Of a DNA stretch of 64,000 bases, positions 44,966 to 58,098 are shown piece by piece. The translations under genes and the position numbers were made by a program. The DNA is from Tamarix chinensis (taxonomy: Eukaryota > Streptophyta > Magnoliopsida > Caryophyllales > Tamaricaceae): assembly GCA_030549775.1 (NCBI GenBank), contig CM060174.1, positions 99,588,132-99,652,131 of the forward strand, read 5' to 3'. The notes beneath the pieces are model-generated. The model did not search any database. It worked only from the letters and a program-made list of their open reading frames with translations, and had not been told where the DNA came from. Position 1 is the stretch's first letter; every line of letters begins with the position of its first letter.

Positions 44966-46578
44966 TATAGATATAGATGCTTAATATAAAAAATATAAAA
45001 TTTCTATTATTCCTGTACCAAATAAACACCGAGTTTATTTGATTAAGGAAAATCTAGCAATTCAATTGCCGGAATTAAAATAGAGTTGTCTAACCGACAA
45101 TATACAAATAAATTTCTATTAAACCAGAAAGGAAAATCTATAAAGATTGTTTTGATTAAGGAAAATCTAGCAATTCAATTGCCGGAATTAAATCAAGTAA
45201 TGATAATAAAAATTGTGAATAATAACAGAAAGTTTGTCGGTAATAATTATTACCGATAATGCTTTGTTGATATTAAACCATTGTTAGAATTGAGTTAGCA
45301 ATATTTTTTTTTTGACAATTTAAGATCATGGATGATATTTTGGTTAGAATTAAGTTCATTACCAATGATTTCAAGATTTCAATTATTTTATTTTTAAATT
45401 TAAGATTCATATTACCGATGATAAATTGTGGGTAATATATTTGTCTCTAAGGATAATTTTTTCATATTTGAAAATTTTTAAATTAAATTTCTTTTTTTAT
45501 TGTTAACAATGAAATCCTTGGTGATAAGTTTATTACTAATGATTTTTTTGTAAATAAAATAAAAATAAAATACATAAAATCACATTACTAATAATATTAG
45601 ACTTAGTAAAAAGCTTATTATTGGCGATTTTATACAAAAATAAAATAAAATTGTAAAACCTTATTACCAATAATTTTATTTGTTGGAAAAATATAGTATA
45701 TGTAATAATAGTAAAAATATATTATATACATTAAAAAATTAAGTATAAATGCTTAGTAATATAAATAACATTTTAAAATTAAATATTGTCATAAAACCAT
45801 AATTTATGAAACAAGCATAATATTATCAACGTGTCCCAACTAACAAATGCTTTTTTTTTATATTTTATCTCAATTAATTGTTTCTAACATCAAATTTTAA
45901 ATTTTGTATCTAAAATATTGAACTATTATGAATTCATTTTCAAATGGTATAACTTTGCAAAATTAATAAATATTGAAAAAATGAAACCCTTTTCCTAGTC
46001 TCATTAATTACTCTTTAAAGTTAATATTTAAATATTATGTAACCTAAAATATTTAACTATTATGGATTAATGTTTAAATGGTCTAAATTTGTAAAATTAA
46101 TTAATATTGAAAAATTGAGCCCTTTTTCCTGCTTCCATTAATTACTCTTTAAAGCCAGAATGTAATTATTATGGAAAAAATTTTCAATGGTGTAACTATA
46201 TAAAATGAATTAATATTAACTTTTTTTACTTAAAATTCCTTACTTGAATGTAATTAAATTTAAATATATTAATTAATTTAAATTATCAAAAAATATTTAT
46301 GAAAGGTGAATTCATATTTATCAAGACATAATCAATTCATTAATGAAGCTCAAATTTTATTTAGAAGTGCATTAAGGGTCAAACATACACCTTTTAGGTC
46401 ACACTTAAATTAAAGAAGGCATATTTATTTAAATATATTAAAACCACTTTCTCATCTATATATTAATGCTAACATTAAAATATTAATATTATTAATGAAT
46501 ACATCCTCACATATAAAAACAAATATAATGCATATGTAAAAATTAAACTCTATAATGCTCATCAGTAAAGTTATAATT
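44966..46578. other. AT-rich spacer with filler-like duplication
   Basis: No gene is seen. At 45038-45079 and 45151-45192 a 42-bp sequence is repeated directly. Between them, 45080-45120 is an inverted copy of the Helitron 5' end (44,915-44,955). The remainder is AT-rich, with repeated 'TTACCRATAAT'-like words (45,240-45,670). Confidence 0.6.
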
Positions 46579-46995
46579 ATATATGTAACACCTCCAAAAT
46601 TCACTACTGAAAAATTTCGTTTTATTAAAAGATAATAGCGGAAGCAGATAAATAAAATGTGAACTTTGGGAGTATTACCACCACACTTAGTACCAGACCG
46701 GTTTACTCATACCGTTCCAGTACCAAGTGCTAAGGCTAAGAAAATGAAATACAATTCGAAAGACATTCAACATGCATAAATCAGAGTAAATTGCAAGCTT
46801 CAACATATTTAAATCAGAGTAGCGCATCGAATCGTTCACAAGAATAAAATCCACCAACGGTGGTTACTTTAACAACGTTAATATTTAAAACCAAGAATTT
46901 AAATGAGAAAGAGAAAAAGCTAACGGTACCGGAAAATTCCTTACTCTCCTTCCCGTAACCCACTTGAGTAGCACCTGAAAATACCTGCAAGGGAA

Positions 46996-47054
46996 CTGCC
47001 CGTTGAATAGGCAGGGGCCCCATAAAGGGAATCCCTTCAGTACTACGGTACTGA
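46996..47054 (-). other. Two hairpins of LTR3
   Basis: Hairpin I is TCAGTAC (47037-47043), loop TACG, GTACTGA (47048-47054), a perfect 7-bp stem. Hairpin II is CTGCC (46996-47000), a 9-nt loop, GGCAG (47010-47014). ACCTGC next to them (46983-46988) is the minus-strand GCAGGT. Confidence 0.65.
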
Positions 47055-47261
47055 GTAACCCTTTAATACCATACTTAAGGACAGGCCCGCATACGACACA
47101 CAATGCAAGCCACACACATATAAATAATGAGAGATGCATACATGATAATAACAAGCATAATACTTTATAAGTCACGATCGATACTTTGGGCCTTAAGCCA
47201 TTATTCCATCATCATTCAATCAATATCATATTTTATATCCATGTGAGTATGAGAACCCCAC

Positions 47262-47705
47262 TATTATAGCCGGTGGACCGGAAGTCAACACACAGGGCAG
47301 AACGCCTCTGACCACTATTATTTCCGGTGGACCGGAAGATAAACACACAGGGCAGAACGCACCTGACCACTATTATTTGCCGGTGGACCGGTCTGGCCCC
47401 GACTCACATGGTGTTCCACTATAAGTGATTAGTATTTTTCCATAATCTTATTCCCATACACAACTGATTTTATTGAGCTCGGTACCCCCACTATTTTGGC
47501 CGGTGGACCGGAATATATATAAAATCATCATCCAGGGCACAACGCTCCTTGCCACTATTATAACCGGTGGACCGGTACTAATAATCACACACCAGGGCAA
47601 CACGCTCCTGGACCACTATTATAACCGGTGGACCGGTACGCAATATCACATACCAGGGCAACACGCTCCTGGACCACTATTATAACCGATGGACCGGTAC
47701 GCAAT
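47262..47705 (-). repeat. CCGGTGGACCGG palindrome array of LTR3
   Basis: The plus-strand motif begins at 47270, 47324, 47380, 47500, 47564, 47625 and, with one change, 47686. The last three are spaced exactly 61 bp and form near-identical tandem units ('CCACTATTATAACCGGTGG', then 'CCAGGGCAACACGCTCCTGG'). Those units also contain an inverted CCAGG...CCTGG. Confidence 0.9.
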
Positions 47706-48420
47706 ATCATAAACCACTGGGCCCGACTCATTAATATTCCACTTTCAATAATCGTATCTTTCATTTCGTTAATCAGCACATCAATCATATTTATTTGCCT
47801 CGATTGGGAGATCGATAACCCGGGACACAAAGGTACACCGGTCGTACCGATGCATATCAGCTACTCAGTACCCTTCAACCGTGAACCCAAGGACGCAAAG
47901 GTACCCTGGTCGTACTGGTGCATAAAGCTAACTCAGTACCCTACCGACAAGGACACCTAATCCATAAGTATGCATACCCCCTAACTAGGTCCGTAGAGCT
48001 AGGAAGAGTAAGATATAGGGCCTGGCTGGGGCACAAAAGGCACACCAGCAAATACCAGAATAATCGTGGACTAAACCACGTCCTTAGGGTAGCGACCCCT
48101 AAGGAGTCACCATTCCCGATCTCGAGGTCTTTCACTTTAAGTAATAGTGTCTTAATTAAGGTGATCACAGAAAGCACGATGATCCGATACTTATTCACTT
48201 TCAATCGTTTCGATATCATTAATCGTTTCTTATTTAGAGGATTATCCAGGATGTCACAGAGAAACCATCAAGGCCATACTAATAATTAGATACTCTTACT
48301 TGGCTAATCAGCATTATTTAATTATATTAATATTCCACAATATCAAAGGCATGGCAGGTACAAACCACTCATTTTCCCTTTACTTATATAATTGTTAAGT
48401 ATCCATTCCTTACTTGATAA

Positions 48421-49560
48421 ATTACCACATTACCCTTAAGGTTGCATAATTACCAAATTACCCCTTGTCCACTTTAGATTACCAAATTGTCTCCTACACT
48501 TTTTAGACCACTGTTCACCCCTTATAATTACTACACTTGTCATATTTCCCTTTTGGTTGGTTATGTTACCAGATCGCCCTTCTCCTTTGTTATAATTACT
48601 AAATTGCCCTTGAGTTGGATAAATTACTAAATTACCCTCCTTCATTATCATGATTACTATTTTGCCCCTTTAGTTGGTTGAACAATTATCACTTTACCCT
48701 TTTATCGGCTAAATTACCAAATTGCCCCTTTAGTTGAACAAATTACCAAATTGCCCTTCTCCTTTATCATAATTACCATTTTACCCCTCTCAATTATTTT
48801 AATTGCCATTTACCTTTTTTAATTATCACAAATCCCAAATTACTCTTCTTCATAATTACCAATATTAATTTACCCTTTTTCATAATCAAAATTACTATAT
48901 TACCCTTCTCCATTATTAAAATTACCATAATGCCCTTTAATTGGTTAATTTACCAAATTACCCTTCTATAGTATCATACTTATCCAATTGCCCTTCTACA
49001 ATCATAATTTAATTGCTAAATTATCTTTTGTCGTTATCATAATTACCAAGTTACCCCTTACTCCCAAGTTTACCATAATATCCTTTCATTTACAAAATTA
49101 CCATTTTACCCCTGACATCCAATTTTACCATAATATCCTTTTATTTATGAAAATTACCAGCATACATCTTTTACTTTACAAATTACTATTTTACCCTTTC
49201 ACATCCAAGATTACCATCTTTATCTTTCCATACATAATTGCCATTTTGCCCTTCGTTCCCAAATTACCATATTACCCCTTTACTTATAAATTACCACTTC
49301 ACCATTCACTTATAAAATTTACCATATTACCCTTTACTTGTGAAATTATGATTTTGCCCCTCTACCTCCAAAATTATCATAATGCCCTCCTTCATCCAAA
49401 ATTACTATTTTACCCCTACTTCCAAAATTACCATTTTACCCTTCTTTCTCACAACTTACAATTTTATCCTTTACTTGTAAATTATCATTTGGCCATTTAA
49501 TTATAAAATTACCATATTATTCTTTTGTCTCAAAAATTTCCGAAATACCCTTCTCCACTT
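48421..49560 (-). repeat. ATTACC-type degenerate minisatellite of LTR3
   Basis: Irregular units around 'AAATTACCATTTTACCCTT' repeat for about 1.1 kb. The order and strand match Z (17224-17815). Confidence 0.8.
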
Positions 49561-50329
49561 ATAGAATTTCCACTCAACCCCTTTATTCACCATTTTTATG
49601 AATTTTCTAACACTACATAAAATAATGATATTAATACTTCATTTTTATTATCTAAGTCCACCAACTTGTCATTTTTCAACATAATACTCATTAGCAACTA
49701 CACACATTGATTTATATACCTCATAAGCATAATTACTAAAATACCCTTAAACAATAACATCATTCATGCATTAACAACATGGTACATCATAAACAAGTAT
49801 TTAACATTTCTATCCATATTCCAACTCCTTCTTTATTTAACCTACCTACATATGGCATAAAAGTTATCATGCTATTTCTTTTTAACAAACAATATAAGAA
49901 ACCATAAACATATCATGCTAAGCATACAAAACATGCATAAAATCATACTAAACCCTAAATGTGCTAGCATGCGTTTTTTCATATATTTAAGGGAGGATTA
50001 ACAGTTACCTTAATCCCGCAAAATATTAATCTTACCAAGCATAATTAGCAACTCAACACCTAAAAATAATATCCATCATATTTATGTTAGAAATAAGAAT
50101 CCAAGTATAAAACTTTATAATTTTAATTAATAAAACACTTAACATAAAATACCATTATACCTTAAAAATTATCCAAACTATTTTTAAAATGTAGGGGAGC
50201 TCACGCTGCATGGGCAGCGTGAGTTTCATGCAGAAAAGAGAAGGGAAAAAGGCTCAAAGAGGGGTGAAGGAAGCAAGATTCATCATTTTCGGGTTAGGGT
50301 CTTTAGGCTAGAAAAGAAGGTGGTTGGGG

Positions 50330-51480
50330 GAGGTTCTAAGGCAAGTGAATGGTGCAGAAGTGAAGAGGGGGTGTAGGTGGAGGCTAAGGGTGGTTTCACG
50401 GCGACGTAGGGCGGCGGAGACGGCGGCGGCGGGGCGGCGAAGTTGGCTGCCAAGCAGGGTCGAGGGCGAGGGGCTGAGAAGGAAGGAAAAGGAGAGGGAA
50501 AAATGGAGGGGTTAAAGGGCTGTTTTTGGCTAACTAATGAATGGCGGTTGTAGAGGGGGTTGCAGGGTCTTGAATGGTGGCTTGGGTGGCGGAAGAGGCG
50601 GTCGGAAGGCGGCGATCGGCGGCATTACAGGTGGGCTATCGGGAAGGGTGAAAAACCGGGAGAAAAGGAAGAGGGGAGGAAGAGGGAGTTGCGGGGTGGC
50701 TCGGGTGGTGTTGGGGCGGTGCAGGGAGGTAGCATACGGTGGCATAAGGCGGCTCTGGGGGTCCAGTTAGGCGGTGTACGTGGCGGAGGGTGGCGGTGGA
50801 GCAAAAACAGGGAAAAAAGGGAGAGGAAGAAAATGAGAGAGAAGGGAGGATCGGGGAGTAAAGGCTCGAGAGGATGGGCAGAAAATGGGTTGAAGAGGAG
50901 AAGAAAAAGAAGAGGGAGAAGAGAGGGGGCAGGGGCTGATCGACGGCAGCGTCTAGGGTGGTAGGGTGTCGTAGGGTGGCAGGGAGGGGAGACGAAGAGG
51001 AAAAAAAAACAGAGTTGTGGGATGGTTTGCAGGGCTGGATGGGTTCGAAAATAGGAAGAAAATGACGGGAGAGAAGGAGGGCAGGTGGTGGCAGCGATGG
51101 GTGCAGGCGGTGGCAGCCAGCGTCTCGGTGGTCGGGCATGGCAGACGGTTATGGCGATGGTGACGAGTCGAGGAGCTGCTGGGTCGAGAGTCATGACGTT
51201 AGGAGAAGAAGAAATAAGGGAGCAGGCCGATCGGGGAAAGGAGAAAAGAAAAGGGGCTGGCCGGCCGGTCTGGGGGAGGAAGGAGGGATGGGTCGGCCGT
51301 GCGGGGCTGGGGCGACGGGCGTGCGAGCGAGGGAGAGGAGGGGGAGACGGGCCGAAGGCCCAATGCGTGGGGGAGAGGGGAGAGCAGGCCGGGCGGGCGG
51401 CCCAAGGGGGAGAAAAAGGAAAATAGAAGAAAAGAGAAAAGGAGAAAAAGGAGGAGGAAAAGAAAAAGAAAAAAATGGGA
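50330..51480 (-). other. GC-rich block of LTR3
   Basis: It is purine-rich on the plus strand and C-rich in element sense. It is homologous in position and character to the LTR2 block. The frames in it overlap on both strands. Confidence 0.6.
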
Positions 51481-52330
51481 AAATAGGGGAAATAAATTAA
51501 ATAAATTTTATAAATCATAACATGTAATATTCTTAATAATTTATTTAATTTAATAATTTAATTTATTATAATCTAATATATTAGTTTAAAAAGGATAAAG
51601 TTGGTAAAATATTAGTTTTGGAAAATTATTTAAATAAAACAATATGATAAATAGCAAAATATTTATTTTTAATTTATTAAATACTCTTATCCAAATTTAA
51701 ATACTCTAAAATCCATAAAATAATTAAAATAAATAATTTAAAAGCAATTCTATTCCAAATAAAATTAATTTATTAAAATATAGGTTTTCGAAATTTTTGG
51801 GGTATTACAATATATCACCAAAATTTATACTAACACGATACCATAAAAACATACACACATGCTAAGATGCTCATATATATATATATATACATTGATAGAA
51901 AACTAAAATATATATTCTAGTCTAACATGCAAATATTTATTATAGTTTAACACATGCATACTAATAATAAAATAAAATAAGATAGTACTAACATGCATAC
52001 TAATAACTACATGTAACAATTTAATTATCCAATTGTACAAATGCAATATTATAATTTAAAATATTATTTTAATTTATATAATACACAAAAATAAAAATAA
52101 AAACCAACATACAAATACATAATAATATAGCATTCAACAAATAATCTACAAATTGAGTAGAGTAGAATTATCTTTCTTATCCAGTAAGTTTGAGAGTCTC
52201 TTCTCCATTTACTAGGGTTTCTCGCTCTAGACGCTTAAGCATAGTTTTCACTTGTGGCTTCCTCGCAAAGCCATATAGATTTATTTTTTAATTTGTTTCT
52301 TTACATTTCTTCCAAAGCTTTTCTGTTTTG

Positions 52331-55300
52331 ATGGCTAATGAATTGGTGGGGGTTGTTGGCGTCTAGTAATTAGTGGTGTAAATTTAGAGGAACATGTTGT
52401 AGATTACGATGTTGATGATGGGAACATTAACAAAGTATTTAGGAGATCACTTATTCGGAATTTTTTTGTCGAAAAACCTTTCAATATGAGGGTTATGAAA
52501 AACACTCTTATTTTGGCTTGGAAAGCAAGTTGTGGATTGGACATAAAGGAGATGGGTCCTTGACAATGACCCATGTCATTTTGATAATCATTTGCTATTA
52601 GTCGTATAGTATCCCCCTTTTTCAAAACCAATCCATAAGAGAAATAAGTGAAAATATATGCATATGTTAAATACGATGAGAGCATTACCGCCACAACTAA
52701 TATAAGTAGATACCATTTTTTTTGCTTACACTAGCTGCTAAGACTAGTTAAAATAAGAAAATATATCAAAATTTATTATGAACACAAGCCAATAGAAAAT
52801 ACTAATTTCTAGTAAATTCAATGGAAATTAGAACCGAATGAAAGGATAAAATAAAAATGTCATTACAGTTGAACATCATGAAGCTAGTTAATTGAAATCA
52901 ATGGAGACAAATAAATAACCATGCACGTCATCTACATCTTGTACAGATTCACACTCTCTCTACACTAGGTCATCTACTCACTATTTATATCATAGATCAT
53001 TGTATCCTTGTTTAAAATATATAACAAATTAGTTAGGGGAACAACTAAGTAACACATAAGTATAAAGAAGTATGATATACATATATATATGTATAGATAT
53101 ACATCATATGAGGATAATATGCAAACCAATCATATTAAAAAATAAATTAAGACGTACCAATAAACTTTTTATTATTCCCCTACCTTATATGGCCACACAA
53201 TAAATAATATTAGTTTTAATATTATGAGTATGAGAAACCAACATACCAAGAGGGTCACCTAATAAGTATTAAGGGCTTAAAGGATCCCAACCCAACTGAG
53301 GGTTGGAGCTAAATAACCAATCAAACTAAATTAAACCAAACCCACAAGAGGAGCTAAAGGTTACACCTAGGTCTTCTTGTTAGACTAATCCAATGAGGAT
53401 TACCAACAATCCTAGTCCTTAAATATGCACACCCCCTACTAAGATCGGAACTTTAGATAGAGTAGATTTGAAACAAACCAAAATGGAATATATACAACCA
53501 TAGATGACCCAATATAGATAGTCAACACAAACAAATCAAAAGCGAAATATATATAACCGTAGCTGACCCAATTTACATTCCTTCAATATCCACCTTTTCA
53601 ATAATAGGTACCTTCCATATTTATCGCCTTTCAAAAATAATAACTTACCACAGTAACTCTTAAATAACTAACACTTTAAAAAAATATCAGTCCATATATA
53701 TTATTTTTCAAAAAAATAAATGTTCACAATATAACTTTTTTGAGAAAAATGGTAGGCCACTTGGGTCACCCTTGAACCAACATCACAAATCTAAACTAAA
53801 CAATCCATCAAAGCTCATGAATATGTAATATCATTATAAAATAGCGTAAACCATGAATTTATATGACACCACTAGTACATAAAATCTAATAGTACCACAT
53901 GTTCCATATAATTACTAAATAATACACAAAACACATAATCACCATATGCTTCGAATAAATTTATAGAAGAAATTTATCAAACTCTTATATAAATGCCTAT
54001 GTTCATAAAAATCATAATTTCACATATACCAAAACAAGTATATAATTATATATATAAAAAGTTTGAAAGAAATGTTACCTGAAAAATAATTTGATCTACA
54101 CTTACTTACTAGACAAAGGTCGTCTTTCGTGGTTAGCATAAGTATAGAGAACAATGTGAGATTAATTTTGGAGAAGCTGATCAGAGTCTGACGCAAGTGT
54201 TTGAGTTTTCATTCCTATAAATTTAACTAGCTACTAATATAATAGTAAGAAATCCTTAGGGTTAGGAAAATACTTATTCTTTTACTAGCCTATTAAATTA
54301 TTGTTAGAAATGAAATAAAATAATTACCGTATCAAACAAATGGTTAGTAACTAAAATTTACTAGAGATAAAATATTAGTGAAAAATATAATTATTATAAT
54401 TAATAAAAATAAGTTTTAAGTTGTCAAATTAAACTTGACCATTCGATAGCTATTATTATTTATTTTAACTTTATAAATGACACATTATTACAATAATAAC
54501 TACAACATAAACCTTAAGGAGTATTAATCTTATAAAACTGATATAAGAATAATGGTCACTAAAATAATAAATATGGGTATAAAATTGTGGGGTATTATAG
54601 CTGGTGAACCTTAAGGAGGATTTGCAACCATCTAAGGTAGTGTTCACTTGACTCAATTATGGGTTTGGATTTTTTATGTACCATAAAACAAGTATATGAA
54701 ACCTTCTGTTGTCTTTATTACCAAAAAAAAGTGGGGAGTTTTTTGTTTTTGATGGCAAGAGAGTAAAGGAATGGTGTAGGTCCATGAAGGTGAGAGCATA
54801 GATAGAAATCAATAAACCCTTAAATTAGGCTATTTGAATGCAATTCAAATAGAGGGATTCAATGAAAATAACCACTAAATATGAGGGCCTTGATAATTTC
54901 TACTACTTGTGTGGTAAGTTAGGCCATATCTATAAAGAATGTAACTTGTTTGAAGGAGGCAAATGGGGGGATGCAATCAAGAAGTTTGGTTCCTAGATGT
55001 GTGCCTCCCCATTGAAGAGTAGGAATTTGATATCTTGAGAGGAGAGTGGATGGCCTATTATTGGCAGAAGGCAAGTAATGAAAATCCACATAAATGCCCA
55101 AAATAGAAATTTATCTTCTTGAATGAAGAATCTGTTAACAAGGCAAAATTGGTTAAGAAGGATAATAAAGTTAAGGTGTCATAAAAAATTCACCCTAGGG
55201 ATATGAATTTGGGTAATACAATAGGTGGGTGTTCCTAAAATGAAGTGGAGGCATCACCATGGATGGAATCATCAAGTGTTAGCCAAAAATCTTAGGCAAT

Positions 55301-55925
55301 CAACTTGCATGTTTGTGATTTGACTAAAAATAAATACTAAGTGTCACTAATTGAGGAATAACATTGCAAGAGGATGTGCCAAATCTTGATATACTTTTCT
55401 AGATGGGTTCTAAAACTAAAAAGGATGTCAAAGGATAAAAAGCTTAAAAGAAACTACAAAAGCAAAAGGAGTAGTACTCCTTGAACCAGGGTAAGTAAGG
55501 TGGGAAATAGGAAGATAAAAGAGGTGCAAATATTAGAAGAAATATATGTTTTCTGAGGTGGAAATAAGAAATATAAACTTGTGGACTTAAGTTCTACAGA
55601 AATTTTGAACTCTAATGAATAGGCAGAGCATTAGTGGCAGAGCCCCGCTGGATTGAACAATGCTTTAACTCCTAAGGTCTTAGCAAGCCCCACACAATTC
55701 TCCAACTTTAGGATGCTTTTAGAAGTCTTCAAAAATTATTTTTTTAAAACCTATATTATCTATTTCAAAATTAAATTTTGTTGTTTTATGGATAATTTTG
55801 GCATTTATATGGATATTATAAGGTGTAGCATGGGGTTGAGGTTGATGTGAAACAAGGAGGTTGATGTGTGGCTTAGATCCATGTCAGTGCACTATGTTAA
55901 TGTAGAACTTCTAAACAATACGGAT
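52331..55925 (+). pseudogene. L1-type LINE remnant (ORF1 and start of ORF2), split by LTR T
   Basis: From about 52,385 the translation reads VEKPFNMRVMKNTLILAWKA then GLDIKEMGP, typical of the DUF4283 domain of plant LINE ORF1. After the insert (54600 on) it resumes with LVNLKEDLQPSKVVFT, then VKEWCRSMKVRA and IEINKPLN. A zinc knuckle YYLCGKLGHIYKEC (54901-54942) has the first Cys changed to Tyr. Near 55,660 a second reading frame gives GLSKPHTILQL, matching the WNCRGLGNP start of the ORF2 endonuclease, then KEVDVWLRSMSVHYVNVEL to about 55,925. Several stops and frameshifts are present. A possible start ATG is at 52331. Reverse transcriptase is absent. Confidence 0.75.
52605..54599 (-). mobile_element. 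Solo LTR 'T' inserted in the LINE ORF1
   Basis: The left end TATAGTATCCCCC is a transition-rich decay of TGTAACACCCCC. 'GCATTACCGCCACAACTA' matches the conserved subterminal GCGGTAATA block. The right end GGGGTATTATA decays from GGGGTATTACA. Coding similarity on both sides rejoins (DNHLLLV before, LVNLKED after), which supports these limits. The target duplication is no longer readable. It is about 2.0 kb. Confidence 0.7.
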
Positions 55926-56019
55926 TCCACATTGATAAGTACGCATATAATTTACTAAATCTTGTAAGGTAAATATTGATCTAGGCCTCTTTATTAGATA
56001 TGACCATTTTGATTCTTTT

Positions 56020-56629
56020 ATCTACATTGAGTTTAGGGATACAACTATTCTTAAACTGATGGAATGATCTAAAGCACCTCTCAAGAACAACACACCTAAG
56101 CCACTATTACCATATGGCAGAGTGGATCTAAAAAACATCACCTTGGTTTTGACTCATGTATTCTTCCACTTTAAATCATTAATATCTTATCCATTAGGTT
56201 ACTCGAATCATATTCTTATTCATGATGAGTATAGGCCCCCACTATTCTTAATCCAGTGGAATGGGCCGAATCACATCTTAGGGACAATATACCTGATCCA
56301 TTATTATCATCTGGTGGAACAGATCCATAAAAGCACCTTCTTAGGGCAAAACGCTCTTGAGCCACTATTATCATCCGGTAGAACGGATATGAAAACATCA
56401 CTTTTTCTTGACTCACATGATCTTTCACTTTAAATGTTTAATTTCTAATTCATGATTGATTTATAGCTATACATCACATTAAAGTAGGTAAGCACATCAC
56501 GCAGGTTATAAGGTCATTCTAAGGTTAGAGAATTAGGATAAGGTAGAAATTTTTATTTTCTGATACTAGAATTAAGTTATGATATTAATTACTCAGGATT
56601 AGGGTTAGCTAAAAATTTGGGATATTACA
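56020..56629 (-). repeat. Truncated LTR fragment
   Basis: It contains decayed palindrome units ('CCACTATTATCATCCGGTAG', 'GGGCAAAACGCTC'), two CACTTTAAAT-type blocks and the right terminus TTTGGGATATTACA at 56629. The left end is missing. Confidence 0.65.
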
Positions 56630-57295
56630 CTAGTCGAGTGGTTTCGACTTGAATAGACCATTTAGTTTTAAATCACTTTTGAAGAGTTTAAAAATCAAGA
56701 TCTATCATGAATTCTTATGAAATGATTTTAGATCAGTTGCTTAAATTTTTTTTAAAGAGTTTTTATCAAATTATGAACTTGTTCAACTTAACTCTTTACA
56801 TGGAACCTAAGACTTTAGAGATATGATCCTTAACTGTAACACCCCCAAATTTACTACTGAAAAATTTGGTTAAATTTTAAAGAAGTTTAGCGGAAGCAAG
56901 CAAATAAAACTATAAATTCGGGGGTATTACCGCCACCCTTAGTACTAGATCGATTCACAACTATCGACCCGATACTAAGTGCTAAGGCTAAAATAATAGA
57001 ACCAAAACAAATCATTAGTAAGGCATAAGTGATAAGGAAATTAGAGTACGAAATTCAAGAGTTACGTTCGAAAGTACAATTTAAAATTCCAAATGTCAGA
57101 GGAATTAAAATGACGGAAGGATAAGGTACGATAAAACCCTTGGAAATTTAAATACAACACTTGTAACTTTCAAAGACGAATACGATTAAACAAAAAAAAT
57201 TCCGAAGGGTAAATATCCGGACCACTTACTCACTCAAGTAAAGCCTTCCACCCCAATTTAGTAACCGATCAAAACCTGCATCAAAGGTCTGCTCC

Positions 57296-57361
57296 CCACC
57301 GTCGGTGGATCATCACAGGACCCATTCAACCAGTGTAGTATCAGTACGGGTCCAATACTGA
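57296..57361 (-). other. Two hairpins of LTR4
   Basis: Hairpin I is TCAGTA (57341-57346), a 9-nt loop, TACTGA (57356-57361). Hairpin II is CCACC (57296-57300), loop GTC, GGTGG (57304-57308). The stem of hairpin II shares no sequence with that of LTR2 or LTR3, although the place is the same. Confidence 0.6.
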
Positions 57362-57762
57362 GTAAGTCCCACTACCCTATCTTATAGGAGAGACGTAACT
57401 ATAGCATCGAGTTCATATTATGATACAATACATTGATATAATATCATACGTACTCACAACCCTCAGCATGAATCTAGCCATACTCCTATAGTAACATATG
57501 AGACATATGTAACATCCCATTTAAACATATAAGCGTGGTATATCCGAAATATAAAGTGGCTCATGCGCCTCAAGTAGGAATAATCCATATTATTGGAAAC
57601 TCAATGCGTGACATACTCACGTAAGCAGCATGTAGTAATACAGATAATAAAAGCTGACCGTAGTCCAATTAGACTTATTTCCTTTGAGTCTTTATTAAAA
57701 GTAGTCATTTCACACCATAGTCTTTATTAATCCACGTGAGTGCGGGAACCCCACTATTATAG

Positions 57763-58098
57763 CCGGTGGACCGGAATATATAAACTCAGGGCAGAACGCT
57801 CCTGACCACTATTATTTGCCGGTGGACCGGTCTCCATGGCAGAACGCTCCTGGCCACTATTATTTGCCGGTGGACCGGTCTGGCCCCGACTCACATGGTG
57901 TTCCACTGTAAGTATTTAGTATCTTTCCTATGTCTTATAAGTTTTACGTTTGGTTTGCTGAGCACAGAAACCCCCACTATTATAGTCGGTGGGCTGGAAA
58001 TCATACAGGGCAAAACGCTCCTGACCACTATTGTTCGCCGGTGGCACGGTCTCCAGGGCACCCCGGCTCCTGGCCACTATTATTTGCCGGTGGACCGG
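57763..58098 (-). repeat. CCGGTGGACCGG palindrome array of LTR4
   Basis: Exact copies lie at 57763-57774, 57819-57830, 57867-57878 and 58087-58098, with decayed ones near 57,987 and 58,039. 'CCACTATTAT' precedes and 'GGGCAGAACGCTCCTG' separates them. Confidence 0.9.

Larger units (their letters stand above)
46584..51809 (-). mobile_element. Solo LTR3, 5.2 kb, complete
   Basis: The left end TGTAACACCTCCAAAATTC and the right end TTTTTGGGGTATTACA are flanked by a perfect duplication ATATA (46579-46583 and 51810-51814). On the minus strand it holds an AT-rich start, a C-rich GC block (50,330-51,480), the ATTACC-type tract (48421-49560), the palindrome array (47262-47705), two hairpins and the TGCAGGT motif. 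The TATA site of LTR2 is replaced here by a non-TATA sequence near 51,045. A 297-codon minus-strand frame (50625-51518) consists of P, S and F runs and resembles no protein family. No gag or pol is present. Confidence 0.92.

Noticed and set aside
50625..51518. 297-codon open frame on the minus strand in LTR3
   Set aside because: It consists of Pro, Ser and Phe runs from a C-rich tract. Overlapping frames are open on both strands, and the matching blocks of LTR2 and LTR4 do not keep the same protein.
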